Origin: Roseobacter sp. MED193 | GTDB lineage: Bacteria > Pseudomonadota > Alphaproteobacteria > Rhodobacterales > Rhodobacteraceae | Reading direction: 5' to 3' | DNA: 64,000 bases | Assembly (NCBI RefSeq): GCF_000152965.1 | Contig: NZ_CH902583.1 | Location: 3,908,219-3,972,218, forward strand | In this document: positions 18,540-27,619 of the stretch, in pieces | How positions within the stretch are numbered: the stretch's first letter is position 1 | How the letters are laid out: each line of letters starts with the position of its first letter | Notes under the pieces: generated by a model | What the model was told of the DNA's origin: nothing | Seen by the model: only the letters and a program-made list of their open reading frames with translations | Databases searched by the model: none | Made by a program: the position numbers and the translations under genes

Positions 18540-18905
18540 ATGGCCCAAGACATCTTTGCTGACATCCAAGAGGTGAAAGAGCTGCTGAAATCTCATGCCG
18601 AAGTCTCGGGGGATCTTGCTGCTGCTTTGGGCAAGGCACGCCGCCATCTGCCACGACGGATCTATAAACAGGGCATGCGCTTGGCGGAGGCCTTACCGTT
18701 GCTGGAACATCCTAAACTGCGCCAGACCCAGGATGAGAAATCTCTGAAAAAGGCGGCGCTGGAAGTGAAGAACCATCTGAAGGCCATTGACCGGGCTGAT
18801 CGTCGCAAGGGCCGTATTCTCGATATCCTCGGCAGCATCGCGTTTTCTGTTTTGGTGGTTTTTGTGCTTTTGCTGACTGTCCTGCGTTGGCGCGGTTTCA
18901 TCTGA
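18540..18905 (+). CDS. Conserved-looking small protein with C-terminal membrane anchor
   Basis: The product has 121 residues. Residues 1-95 are charged and helical (DIQEVKELLKSHAEVSGDL, SLKKAALEVKNHLKAIDRAD), and residues 98-117 form one hydrophobic helix (GSIAFSVLVVFVLLLTVL). This would be a tail-anchored inner membrane protein. The family is not recognised. It is divergent from the alpha/beta hydrolase gene and ends at a strong terminator. Confidence 0.7.
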   Translation: MAQDIFADIQEVKELLKSHAEVSGDLAAALGKARRHLPRRIYKQGMRLAEALPLLEHPKLRQTQDEKSLKKAALEVKNHLKAIDRADRRKGRILDILGSIAFSVLVVFVLLLTVLRWRGFI

Positions 18906-18932
18906 ACCCTTGTTGCCCCCTCCGCAATTCAA

Positions 18933-18968
18933 AGAGCCGCTGCTGGAAAATCCAGCAGCGGCTCTCTT
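18933..18968. terminator. Bidirectional terminator between the 18540-18905 gene and glyA
   Basis: Perfect 15-base arms (18933-18947 and 18951-18965) enclose an AAA loop, with a short T-containing tract after. It sits between convergent genes. Confidence 0.88.
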
Positions 18969-18989
18969 CATCTGTGTCTCAAGCCAGGC

Positions 18990-20285
18990 TTAGAGATTTG
19001 GATAGAGCGGGAATTTGGCGCATAGGGCAGAGACCTTGCCACGTACGGCGGCCTCGACCTCGGCATTGCCCTCTTCACCATTCGCAGCCAGCCCATCGAC
19101 CACTTCGACGATCAGTTGGGCGATCTCGCGGAATTCTGCTTCACCAAAGCCGCGGGTTGTGCCCGCAGGGGTGCCAAGGCGGATACCGGAGGTGACCATT
19201 GGCTTTTCGGGGTCAAAGGGAATGCCGTTCTTGTTGGTGGTGATATGGGCGCGGCCCAGGGCTTTGTCGACGATATTACCGGTCACGCCTTTAGGGCGTA
19301 GATCGACAAGCATCACATGGGTGTCGGTGCCGCCTGTGACGATGGCCAACCCACCTTTGTTCAGTTCATCCGCCAGCGCGACCGCATTGGCACGGACCTG
19401 CTTTTGGTACTCTTTGAACTCGGGGCGCAGGGCTTCACCAAAGGCGGCAGCCTTGCCCGCGATCACATGCATTAGTGGGCCACCCTGAATGCCGGGGAAG
19501 ATGGCCGAGTTAACCTTTTTGGCGATATCCGCGTCGTTAGTGACGATCATGCCGCCACGGGGGCCACGCAGGGTCTTGTGGGTAGTGGTCGTGGCCACGT
19601 GAGCATGCGGGAAAGGTGAGGGGTGTTCACCTGCTGCGATCAGGCCAGCGATATGGGCCATGTCGACCATGAAGTAGGCACCAACGGAATCCGCGATTTC
19701 GCGGAACTTGGCAAAGTCGATCTGACGCGGAATAGCAGAGCCACCGGCGATGATCAGCTTGGGTTGATGCTCGGTGGCCAGCGCCTGCACCTGATCGTAG
19801 TCGATGAGATTGTTATCTTCGCGCACGCCATAGTGAATGGCGTTAAACCATTTGCCGGATTGGTTCGGACGCGCGCCATGGGTCAGGTGACCGCCCGCAG
19901 AAAGGTCCATGCCAAGGATGGTATCCCCGGGCTGGATCAGGGCCTGAAATACACCCTGGTTGGCCTGGGAACCGGAATTGGGCTGCACATTTGCAAACTC
20001 ACAGCCGAACAGTTGCTTGGCGCGGTCGATAGCGAGGTTTTCCGCAACATCCACATGCTGGCAGCCGCCATAGTAGCGGCGCCCTGGGTAGCCCTCGGCA
20101 TATTTGTTGGTGAGCACAGAGCCCTGGGCTTCCATTACAGCCGCAGAGACGATGTTTTCTGAGGCAATCAGCTCGATCTCGTCGCGTTGGCGATGCAGTT
20201 CGTCGGTCATTGCGCCAAAGAGTTCTGGGTCACGCTCAGAGAGAGCTTGGGTGAAGAATCCGGCGTCACGGGTGGTGGCTGTCAT
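18990..20285 (-). CDS. glyA: Serine hydroxymethyltransferase
   Basis: GlyA interconverts serine and glycine using PLP and tetrahydrofolate and feeds one-carbon metabolism. The PLP lysine lies in [16 protein letters not shown], and the N-terminus has the typical [12 protein letters not shown] and [16 protein letters not shown]. The length of 431 residues is standard. The start at 20285 ([11 protein letters not shown]) has a GGAG site; the longer frame to 20381 lacks homology. It is divergent from nadK, with a perfect 14-base palindrome in between. Confidence 0.97.
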   Translation of the reverse strand: MTATTRDAGFFTQALSERDPELFGAMTDELHRQRDEIELIASENIVSAAVMEAQGSVLTNKYAEGYPGRRYYGGCQHVDVAENLAIDRAKQLFGCEFANVQPNSGSQANQGVFQALIQPGDTILGMDLSAGGHLTHGARPNQSGKWFNAIHYGVREDNNLIDYDQVQALATEHQPKLIIAGGSAIPRQIDFAKFREIADSVGAYFMVDMAHIAGLIAAGEHPSPFPHAHVATTTTHKTLRGPRGGMIVTNDADIAKKVNSAIFPGIQGGPLMHVIAGKAAAFGEALRPEFKEYQKQVRANAVALADELNKGGLAIVTGGTDTHVMLVDLRPKGVTGNIVDKALGRAHITTNKNGIPFDPEKPMVTSGIRLGTPAGTTRGFGEAEFREIAQLIVEVVDGLAANGEEGNAEVEAAVRGKVSALCAKFPLYPNL

Positions 20286-20331
20286 GGTGGCTCCGCTAAA
20301 TAGGAGGTGGCAGTATTTGGTGATCTGGGAA

Positions 20332-20345
20332 TTTCCTATAGGAAA
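20332..20345. promoter_or_regulatory. Perfect 14-bp palindrome in the glyA-nadK intergenic region
   Basis: TTTCCTATAGGAAA is fully self-complementary and lies 47 bases upstream of the glyA start, within the divergent promoter region. Length and symmetry fit a dimeric repressor site. No family was assigned. Confidence 0.4.
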
Positions 20346-20471
20346 CTTCACAGATCTTAAAGGCCGTAAAGCGGCAATCATCGGTGATAGAGCGGCAACT
20401 CTGGTCTTTGTTGTTCAGCTGTGCTTGTTTCGGAACAAAATGGCTCACACCGGAAACAGGGTTTAGTGACA

Positions 20472-21227
20472 ATGAGAATCGCCTTCTTGGCCAGTGATGC
20501 CCCAGTGGCGCAGTCGGCCTGTGACGTCCTGATCAAACAGCATGGTAATGTGGTACCAGAAAAGGCCGATGTCATTGTGGCGCTAGGGGGCGATGGTTTT
20601 ATGCTCAAAACCCTGCACGAAGTGGTGAGCCTGGCCGCACCTGTTTATGGCATGAACCGGGGTACCGTCGGTTTTTTGATGAACGAATACCACGAGGATG
20701 GCCTATTGGCCCGGCTGGAGGCTGCCGAAGAAGAAATCATCAATCCGCTCTCCATGACGGCGATGGACCGGGATGGTGCCTGCCACAAGGCACTGGCAAT
20801 CAACGAGGTGTCTTTGTTGCGGGCAGGCCCCCAGGCTGCGCGGCTGAAGATATCGGTGGATGGTCGTCAGCGTTTGGCGGAACTCGTCTGTGACGGGGCT
20901 TTGGTTTCTACGCCAGCGGGCTCCACGGCTTATAATTATTCTGCCCATGGGCCGATTTTGCCGATCGGCTCTGATGTGTTGGCGCTGACAGCGATTGCCG
21001 CTTTTCGCCCCCGCCGCTGGCAGGGCGCTTTGCTGCCCAGCAGCGCCAAGGTGCGCTTTGATGTGTTGGAGGCGGACAAGCGACCGGTCATGGCAGATGC
21101 GGATTCAATTTCCTGCCCGGATATCCAATGGGTTGAGATCCAAACCGAACCCAGCATCCGGCACAAGATCCTGTTTGATCCGGGTCATGGTCTGGAGGAG
21201 CGCCTAATTTCTGAGCAGTTCACCTGA
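20472..21227 (+). CDS. nadK: NAD kinase
   Basis: NadK phosphorylates NAD to NADP. The diagnostic GGDG is in VIVALGGDGFMLKTLH at about residues 34-49. NEVSLLR and the VSTPAGSTAYNYSAHGPI motif follow. The length of 251 residues matches the short alphaproteobacterial form. ATG 20472 is chosen; GTG 20466 in the same frame is an alternative. Confidence 0.95.
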   Translation: MRIAFLASDAPVAQSACDVLIKQHGNVVPEKADVIVALGGDGFMLKTLHEVVSLAAPVYGMNRGTVGFLMNEYHEDGLLARLEAAEEEIINPLSMTAMDRDGACHKALAINEVSLLRAGPQAARLKISVDGRQRLAELVCDGALVSTPAGSTAYNYSAHGPILPIGSDVLALTAIAAFRPRRWQGALLPSSAKVRFDVLEADKRPVMADADSISCPDIQWVEIQTEPSIRHKILFDPGHGLEERLISEQFT

Positions 21228-21635
21228 GGCCGTTGCTTTGAATTTCAGAAAAACATATGAAATCAGATGGATAGGGCGCGTTTTTGCTGGGGGCGAATGA
21301 AAACACTTCGTGCGAAATGCGATCACGTTTCTGTGAGGAGGGCTGGCCTAACCCGCCTTTCTTGATGCATTCTGGTCATAAGGCAGCTCCCGTTGGGCAG
21401 CAGGTGCCCCTCGGCGCTGTCCCAGTAATATACGACGACTTTGGCTCTTTGGCGGAAGGCAGTCGTGCGTGAAAGAGTTTTCATGGTTTGAAAGGTGCCG
21501 GGAGTGGGTCATCCACCTCCCGGTATCCTTTCTGCTTGGTCATTGTTCAGACTTAACAGTCTGCGCCTGTTGAACCCGCAGCCCGGAGCGGTTCCTGTCG
21601 GAAACACCCTCTGTTTGCAGTTGACCGAAACTCGC
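21228..21635. other. Intergenic region between nadK and the amidase gene
   Basis: The 408 bases between two convergent genes hold no supported gene. The only structure seen is a hairpin with core arms 21498-21504 and 21517-21523 plus a bulged TGG/CCA extension, followed by a weak T-containing tract. It may be a terminator. Confidence 0.4.
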
Positions 21636-23066
21636 CTAGGCCATGAGATCCCAAAGATGCGGGCTAAAGCGACCAACGCGTTGCTCAATTGCGATACAGG
21701 CGTCCACGGCCATATCTTCACGCCAGCGACGCGAGACAATCTGCACGTTGATTGGCTGAGGTCCACTGGGCAGCGGCGCCAGTCGGGCAGGGACGCAGCC
21801 CGCAGGCAGCCCAAGAAAGTTCATCGCATAGGAATAAACAGCACAGCCCAACACCTCATGTACCCCTTCAGCGCCTTCGGTATCGCGGTTGGGTTTGAAA
21901 AAGGGCTGCGGCAGAAATGGGGTGAGAACCAGCGGATAGTCCTGCATAAACAGGGACCATTCACGTGCATAATGGCTGCGTTTGGCCATCATCTGCAACA
22001 GCTCGGTTCCAGCAAAGGGCGGGAATTCTTGGAAGTAAACTTCAAAGATCTTTTGAACGGTCTCAGACCCAGCGGCGTCGACGTCTTGCTTCATCATGGC
22101 GTAGACTTCGCCCATTAATGCGCGGTAGCCCGTACGGCCTGCGTCAAAGACATTGGGGGGCTCGACTTCTTCGACGACATAGCCTGCGTCAACGAGGGCA
22201 TCGCGTGCGGTTTCCAGGGCGAGGTTGACCTCCGGATGCAGATCGTAGCCATGGCAGTTACGCGTGAAGGCGACCTTGATCGGACCTTCCTGGGTTTCTC
22301 CACGCCAGGGCAGGGGCACATGAAAGGGGTCGCGTGCGTCCGGCTCTATCAGTGAGGGCATAGCCAGGTGAAGATCCGCCGCCGAGCGGGTGATCAGCCC
22401 TTGAACAGACATGGATTGCGCCAGTATTCCGCGTTCAGCCTTTTGGCTGGGATTCCAGGCAGGGACACGACCCAGGCCTGGCTTTACCGTCACTGCGCCA
22501 TTGGCTGCGGCAGGGAAGCGAAGCGAGCCACCGATATCGTTGCCATGGGCCAGGGCTCCGATGCCGGCCATGACGGATGCCCCAGCACCACCCGAAGACC
22601 CTCCGGGTGAAATATGACGACCCCAGGGGTTATGGGTGCGGCCAAACAGCGGGTTGTCAGTATCAGCACGAAAGGAAAACTCGGGCGTATTGGTCCGACC
22701 AATCACCACCGCGCCAGCCTTTTGCAAGTTGGCCACCACAGGGGCGTCCGCCGGTGCAATCAAGTCCTTTAATGCGGTCACCCCGTTCGAGGTGGCGTGA
22801 CCTTCCTGATCAACATTGATCTTGATGGTGACCGGCAGCCCCTGCAGTGGTCCCGGAGCGGCCCCGGCAGCGCGGGCTTTGTCGAGGTCGCGTGCGCGAC
22901 TGACTGCCTCAGCGCTCAGGTCTTCGACCACTGCGTTGAGTTGAGGGTTCACTTCAGTCATGCGGTTGAGGGAAGCCTGTACCGCAGTTTCGGCGGAAAT
23001 ATCGCCAGCGCGGGTTAGGGGGGAAAGCTCGGTTGCGCTCAGGCGCCAAATTTCGTCTGTGTTCAT
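21636..23066 (-). CDS. Amidase (amidase signature family)
   Basis: The Ser-cisSer-Lys triad of this family is visible: lysine in LPVTIKINVDQEG near residue 81 and the serine-rich loop SPGGSSGGAGASVMAG with the following GNDIGGSLRFPAA. The protein would hydrolyse an amide to acid and ammonia in the cytoplasm. The 476-residue length is normal. AGGAGAAGAG precedes ATG 23066. GatA is a paralogue, but no gatC or gatB is nearby, so this is a catabolic amidase of unknown substrate. Confidence 0.92.
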   Translation of the reverse strand: MNTDEIWRLSATELSPLTRAGDISAETAVQASLNRMTEVNPQLNAVVEDLSAEAVSRARDLDKARAAGAAPGPLQGLPVTIKINVDQEGHATSNGVTALKDLIAPADAPVVANLQKAGAVVIGRTNTPEFSFRADTDNPLFGRTHNPWGRHISPGGSSGGAGASVMAGIGALAHGNDIGGSLRFPAAANGAVTVKPGLGRVPAWNPSQKAERGILAQSMSVQGLITRSAADLHLAMPSLIEPDARDPFHVPLPWRGETQEGPIKVAFTRNCHGYDLHPEVNLALETARDALVDAGYVVEEVEPPNVFDAGRTGYRALMGEVYAMMKQDVDAAGSETVQKIFEVYFQEFPPFAGTELLQMMAKRSHYAREWSLFMQDYPLVLTPFLPQPFFKPNRDTEGAEGVHEVLGCAVYSYAMNFLGLPAGCVPARLAPLPSGPQPINVQIVSRRWREDMAVDACIAIEQRVGRFSPHLWDLMA

Positions 23067-23237
23067 AATGCTCTTCTCCTGCGCGGCAGGGTAGAGCGAC
23101 AGGACAGGGTTGCAAGGAAAACCAACTCAGAACCTGTTTGTTGATGAAAAAACCCGGCAGAATACTCAGGATAGTTAAGCAATGCCGCAATATTTGGTCG
23201 AAAGGTCAGATGACCCCTCGACCAAGCCTGTGTTATT

Positions 23238-25130
23238 TCAACCCTTTGCGAAGCCAAGCCCCTGAAGAGCGGTGGTGATCTCATCGAGAATCACTGGGTC
23301 ATCAATGGTGGCGGGCATTTTCCAGGCGGTGCCATCGGCAATATTGACCATGGTGCCGCGCAGGATTTTACCTGAACGTGTTTTGGGTAGGCGATCCACA
23401 ACCACGGCCAGTTTGAAGGCCGCCACGGGTCCGATCTTATCGCGCACCAGCTTGACCACCTCTGTGATGATTTCGCTTTGGTCACGCTCCACACCTGCAT
23501 TGAGGCACAAAAAGCCCAAAGGTGCCTGACCTTTCAACTGGTCGGCGACGCCAATCACCGCACACTCCGCTACATCCGGGTGACCTGCGAGCACCTCTTC
23601 CATGGCACCCGTCGACAGGCGGTGCCCGGCAACATTGATGACGTCATCAGTGCGGGCCATGATATATAAGTAACCATCCTCATCCTTCATGCCTGCATCG
23701 CCGGTCTCATAATAGCCGGGGAATGTGTTGAGATAGCTCTTCTTAAACCGAGCCTCTGCATTCCAGAGGGTTGGCAAAGTGCCCGGGGGCAGCGGCAGTT
23801 TGATGGCGATGGCCCCCAGCTCACCAGCGGGAACAGGATGGCCGCCTTCATCCAGAATATCGACCTCGTAGCCGGGCATTGGCACCGCAGGGGAACCCAG
23901 CTTGGTGGGCAGCTCTTCAATGCCGAGCGGGTTGGCCGCAATCGACCAGCCCGTTTCCGTCTGCCACCAGTGATCGACAATCGGGACATTCAGCTTGTTC
24001 TGTGCCCAGGTGATGGTATCGGGGTCAGCGCGTTCGCCTGCCAGATAGACTTGGCCTAGGCAGCTTAGGTCGTATTTCTCAACAAATTCACCTTTGGGAT
24101 CTTCCCGCTTGACCGCCCGGAACGCTGTGGGCGCGGTGAAGAAACTCTTGACCTTATGCTCAGAGATCACGCGCCAGAAGGTGCCCGCATCCGGTGTGCC
24201 GATTGGCTTACCTTCAAAGACGATGGTGGTGTTGCCATGGATCAGGGGCGCATAGCAGATGTAGCTGTGACCAACGACCCAGCCCACATCCGAAGCCGCC
24301 CAAAAAACATCTCCGGGATCAACATTGTAGATGTTCTTCATGGTCCAGTTCAGCGCAACGAGCTGACCCGCCGTGTGGCGGATAACGCCTTTGGGTTGGC
24401 CCGTGGTGCCGGAGGTGTAAAGGATATAGGAGGGGTGATTGCCCTCAACTGGCACACATTCCGCAGGCTCCACACCATATTGGAAGCCGTGCCAATTGAC
24501 ATCCCGTCCCTCTACAAGTTCAGCAACCTCTTGTTCGCGCTGCAGAATGACGCAGAATTCAGGTTTGTGCTCGGCCAGATCAATCGCGCCATCGAGCAGG
24601 GGCTTGTAATGTACTACGCGGCCTGGCTCCAACCCGCAGGAGGCGGCGATGATCGCCTTTGGGGTCGCATCGTCGATGCGAACAGCCAGCTCGTTGGCTG
24701 CGAAGCCGCCAAAGACCACGGAATGCACGGCGCCAATGCGGGCACAGGCCAGCATGGCTTCCAACGCTTCGGGGATCATCGGCATGTAGATGATCACGCG
24801 GTCCCCTTTTTCGATCCCTTTGGCCCGCAACGCTCCGGCCAGATTGGCCACCCGGTTGCGCAGCTCCACATAAGAGATCTCACGTTTTGTATGGGTGATC
24901 GGGCTGTCATAGATAATGGCGGTTTGCTCACCGCGTCCGGCCTCTACATGGCGGTCAACTGCGTTATAGCAGGTATTGACGCGGGCGTCGGCAAACCACT
25001 CATACAGGCCCTCGCCCTTATCACATAGCGCTTTGGTGGGGGGCGCCACCCAGTCGATTGCCTCAGCTGCTTGCATCCAAAAGGCTTCAGGATCGGCTTT
25101 CCAGTTGGCATATATCTCTTTGTATGACAT
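23238..25130 (-). CDS. prpE: Propionyl-CoA synthetase
   Basis: PrpE activates propionate to propionyl-CoA with ATP. The AMP-binding signature ILYTSGTTGQPKGVIRHT and the C-terminal acetylatable lysine motif PKTRSGKILRGT are present. The N-terminal YANWKADPEAFW is typical of PrpE rather than AcsA. The start at 25130 has a GAGGACG site and gives 630 residues. With pccA and scpA in the same window it completes a propionate route. Upstream motifs suggest control by a short-chain acyl-CoA regulator. Confidence 0.92.
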   Translation of the reverse strand: MSYKEIYANWKADPEAFWMQAAEAIDWVAPPTKALCDKGEGLYEWFADARVNTCYNAVDRHVEAGRGEQTAIIYDSPITHTKREISYVELRNRVANLAGALRAKGIEKGDRVIIYMPMIPEALEAMLACARIGAVHSVVFGGFAANELAVRIDDATPKAIIAASCGLEPGRVVHYKPLLDGAIDLAEHKPEFCVILQREQEVAELVEGRDVNWHGFQYGVEPAECVPVEGNHPSYILYTSGTTGQPKGVIRHTAGQLVALNWTMKNIYNVDPGDVFWAASDVGWVVGHSYICYAPLIHGNTTIVFEGKPIGTPDAGTFWRVISEHKVKSFFTAPTAFRAVKREDPKGEFVEKYDLSCLGQVYLAGERADPDTITWAQNKLNVPIVDHWWQTETGWSIAANPLGIEELPTKLGSPAVPMPGYEVDILDEGGHPVPAGELGAIAIKLPLPPGTLPTLWNAEARFKKSYLNTFPGYYETGDAGMKDEDGYLYIMARTDDVINVAGHRLSTGAMEEVLAGHPDVAECAVIGVADQLKGQAPLGFLCLNAGVERDQSEIITEVVKLVRDKIGPVAAFKLAVVVDRLPKTRSGKILRGTMVNIADGTAWKMPATIDDPVILDEITTALQGLGFAKG

Positions 25131-25228
25131 CGGCGTCCTCCACGCGTTTTGTTCCAAAAAGAGTTATGCCTAAGCACGCAGCTGGAGCAAGCAATCATGA
25201 TAACCCTGCGTCACAGAGTGGCAACAAA

Positions 25229-25324
25229 TTTGCACAATGGGCCAATGAGAGCTGCAAATTTTTGCAAACTAACTGTTATCATGGGTATTCAAGCAACTTT
25301 TCCCACTTTTTGCAAATATGCAAA
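25229..25324. promoter_or_regulatory. TTTGCAAA-type motif cluster upstream of prpE
   Basis: The region contains TTTGCACA (25229-25236), an inverted pair TGCAAA-TT-TTTGCA (25253-25266) running into TTTGCAAA, and TTTGCAAA followed by ATGCAAA (25309-25324). TTTGCAAA is the core I recall for PccR, the ScfR-family regulator of propionyl-CoA genes in Rhodobacter sphaeroides. The prpE start is 100-195 bases away. The regulator itself is not in the window. Confidence 0.55.
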
Positions 25325-25394
25325 TCTTGCTCAGCTAATTTCTTTGACCCATCGCCCTGAGCCGGGCCTTTCAAGTGATGTTTGTAGCTGTAGC

Positions 25395-25438
25395 GGGACA
25401 CTTCGCGTTGCAGTAAGGGACACTTCCCATTGCAGCAA
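25395..25438 (+). repeat. Two tandem 22-bp units of dispersed repeat family C
   Basis: Units at 25395-25416 and 25417-25438 both start GGGACACTTC and end TTGCAG(T/C)AA, differing at a few positions. A third unit lies at 51867-51888, with its inverse at 51839-51860. Nothing coding is seen here between prpE and the FRG gene. Confidence 0.75.
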
Positions 25439-25531
25439 ATTATTTTGCCTTTTTGAGCAGATCGTCGAGGGCTGCTCCCAGCCCAAAGCGTACTTGGGTA
25501 CTCAGAACCTCGAGCGGCTGACAGCAGAAAA

Positions 25532-26617
25532 TCAACCATAATTGATCCCAAAGTGCTTGTGGAGCTGAATTGCCTCTAACGCGGCTCCATGTGGGCCGGG
25601 CATGAGTGTCGAATAGCTTATATCAAGGTCCTTGAGCCGTTGAGGAATACGGACCGCGTCACTGTGGGGCAATGTCAACAGAAGTGGCCGGCCGATATGC
25701 TCTTTCAAAAGATCTATATAATCTTTACCGTCGTCGTTGGCAGTAAGGTATGCATCTAGAGGCAGAACCTTTTTGGCCTCCACGTCGACATCGTTCCACA
25801 TGTCATCAGACTGGAACCTCATGTTGTGCAACGTAAATACCCCATTCTGTCTGGCGATATACGTGTTTTGAAAGCTGGCCGCCCTGACCACTTTGACGAC
25901 GCCAAGCAGTTCGCACATTTCCAAATAGTCCAATGGGATTAACCAAACACCTATACGTTTTTCATATCCTTTGGGAATTGGAGCAATTTTTGCACATGCA
26001 AAGAAAAGCGCTTTCAGCGGGTTTGTTGACCAATCGAGCAAACGGGTTGGTACGCCGTGGTGCTGCGCAATGGAAAGTTCGTGAAGAAGGTTTTCGCTAG
26101 GAAAGTTGCTCACATTGAAGTGCTGTCCTCGAGGTCCCAGTATATTCACAGCCTCTGTCGCCGCAAAATTCTCGAATGTTTGGAGTAGCGCAATGCTTTC
26201 TTTTGAAAGGAGCGCAGAACTGTAATTCAAGCCCGACAAAAAGGATGCAAAAACACTTGTCTCGAACTCAATGTTGGCTCCACTGATATATCCATTCAAA
26301 AAGCTGTCGTACTGATCGAACGCCTTCCCTCTACCCTCCTCAGGGTGTCTAAATATCGTGGGAAGTAGTTCATGCTCGGCGTCTCCGTGTCCGCGAGCCA
26401 GAAATTTCTTACGCTTTCCATGAATGTTTGAGGCAAATGTGTCAGCAGTCGGAAGCAATGCCTCTAGGAACGGCTCCGCGTCATCAAAGGCGTAATGAAG
26501 ATGGGTGTCTCGGAGCTCAGGCGCAATCCCGCCAACATGGAAGCTCTCATCTAATTTTCGGAAACTGCGAAATATGACCTGCAGTTGTGCTGAAAATTCA
26601 TCAATCGAAATTCTCAT
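25532..26617 (-). CDS. FRG-domain protein
   Basis: The protein has both signatures I know for the FRG domain: FLARGHGDAEHELLPTIFR near residue 75 and AQHHGVPTRLLDWSTNPLKA around 190. FRG proteins have no settled biochemical function and often occur in accessory or phage-related islands. ATG 26617 gives 361 residues; a TTG 15 bases upstream is the alternative. The gene is more AT-rich than its core neighbours. It lies beside the IS30/Mom-like debris and repeats, which suggests acquisition by transfer. Confidence 0.82.
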   Translation of the reverse strand: MRISIDEFSAQLQVIFRSFRKLDESFHVGGIAPELRDTHLHYAFDDAEPFLEALLPTADTFASNIHGKRKKFLARGHGDAEHELLPTIFRHPEEGRGKAFDQYDSFLNGYISGANIEFETSVFASFLSGLNYSSALLSKESIALLQTFENFAATEAVNILGPRGQHFNVSNFPSENLLHELSIAQHHGVPTRLLDWSTNPLKALFFACAKIAPIPKGYEKRIGVWLIPLDYLEMCELLGVVKVVRAASFQNTYIARQNGVFTLHNMRFQSDDMWNDVDVEAKKVLPLDAYLTANDDGKDYIDLLKEHIGRPLLLTLPHSDAVRIPQRLKDLDISYSTLMPGPHGAALEAIQLHKHFGINYG

Positions 26618-26737
26618 TAGGAGCCGCCACAAATAACGTCGAGTTGTTTGGTAGTATCATCTGATTAGAACAGCTGGGCAAGTGACGAACTCGTTCAGAG
26701 AGATGCTTCGACGCTCCAGCCCGATGCGTGCGAAGCG

Positions 26738-26780
26738 ACTTTGCAAAGTCCGTTTTCTGCACAGAGCGGCCTTTCCAAAG
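26738..26780. repeat. Inverted copy of a 43-bp dispersed repeat (partner 30425-30467)
   Basis: Read on the opposite strand, this segment matches 30425-30467 at 38 of 43 positions by eye. It includes the shared cores GGAAAGGCCGCTCTG and CTTTGCAAAG. The two copies bracket the IS30 fragment and the chemoreceptor gene. Confidence 0.7.
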
Positions 26781-26813
26781 GGACCCACGGGATTTGTGGT
26801 TCCCGGCCTAGGC

Positions 26814-26863
26814 CAGGAACTCCTTCTTCACCCTGCTTTTGGATACTCCTTTGATAGCGGCTC
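26814..26863 (-). repeat. 50-bp inverted repeat, left copy (partner 33387-33436)
   Basis: This segment is the reverse complement of 33387-33436 with one mismatch in 50. Both copies encode EPLSKEYPK, one further residue and Gly-stop, so they are the end of one gene duplicated in opposite orientation. Confidence 0.85.
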
Positions 26864-27079
26864 TATCTGCCGCCGCATCTTCCTGTCCAGGGGCATGAGG
26901 TACTTGTGCCGTTTGAGGTGGACACGAGGAAGCTGTTTGAAGCCCAGAGATCGGGCGTATTGCGGATAGTCCATTCCCAGCCGCTTGATGCGGAGGCTCA
27001 TGCTTCGACCGTGAACCAGCTCGTCTCCGATCTTGTAGACATGGGATTTGACACAGCCTTCATAGATCCAGTTTTGCAA
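26828..27079 (-). pseudogene. C-terminal fragment resembling phage Mom-like protein
   Basis: The minus strand codes about 83 residues ending in a proper stop. The layout WIYEG, YKIGDELVHGRS, HLKRHKYLMPLDRKMRRQ and EPLSKEYPK resembles, from memory, the C-terminus of Mom-type GNAT proteins of phages (usual endings are HKYxxPLDRxxRRxIxPLxxPYPK). The N-terminal GNAT core is absent, because the frame runs into an IS30 fragment near 27080. A gene of this type would modify adenine in phage DNA. The family assignment is tentative; the reality of the reading frame is supported by the second copy of its end at 33387. Confidence 0.5.
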
Positions 27080-27541
27080 CGCCGAGAGCGGGAGGGTGAC
27101 CTGATCGCGGGGTCAAGCAACAGCTACATCGCCACGCTGGTAGAACGCCATTCCCGCTTTGTGATGCTGGCGAAGATCGAAAACAAGGACACACAAAGCG
27201 TCATCGCCGCCCTCATCAAGCAGGCGCGCAAGCTTCCCAAGGACCTCTACAAATTGCTGACTTGGGATCGTGGGTCCGAGATGGCCAGTCATGCGAAGTT
27301 CACTATGGCCACCAAGATCGAAGTTTACTTTTGTGATCCTCAGTCTCCATGGCAGAGAGGCAGTAACGAAAATACCAACCGTCTTCGCAGACAATACTTC
27401 CCCAAAGGCACTGATATATCAGGCTTCAGTCAAGCTAAACTCAGCGCCGTTGCACGCCAGCTCAACGAGCGCCCCAGAAAGACCTTGCAATACCAGACCC
27501 CAGCAGAGAAATTTGAAGCCTGTGTTGCAGCGACCCGTTGA
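27080..27541 (+). pseudogene. IS30-family transposase, N-terminally truncated
   Basis: The fragment starts at EGDLIAGSSNSYIATLVERHSR. It keeps the DDE landmarks: D in EGDLI, D in LLTWDRGSE and E in QRGSNENTNRLRRQYFP, and ends with RPRKTLQYQTPAEKFEA. The N-terminal DNA-binding half is missing. Upstream of about 27080 the plus-strand frame stays open to 26906 but matches no IS30 sequence, because it is the antisense of the Mom-like fragment. The 3' end reappears at about 33757-33786. Confidence 0.85.
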
Positions 27542-27570
27542 AACCGCAGCAGGAAGTAGACATTTGCAAT

Positions 27571-27596
27571 GTCGCGACAGACAAGGCTGTCGCGAC
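27571..27596. terminator. Perfect 9-bp hairpin between the IS30 fragment and the chemoreceptor end
   Basis: GTCGCGACA (27571-27579) and its complement (27588-27596) enclose an 8-base loop. It could terminate the convergent genes or be a leftover of the element end. No T-run is present. Confidence 0.4.
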
Positions 27597-27619
27597 GTCT
27601 GACTCTGCAATCTTCAAAT

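Noticed and set aside
25149-25541. A 130-codon frame on the plus strand upstream of prpE
   Set aside because: It runs through the regulatory motifs and repeat C, has no ribosome site and no resemblance to a protein family.
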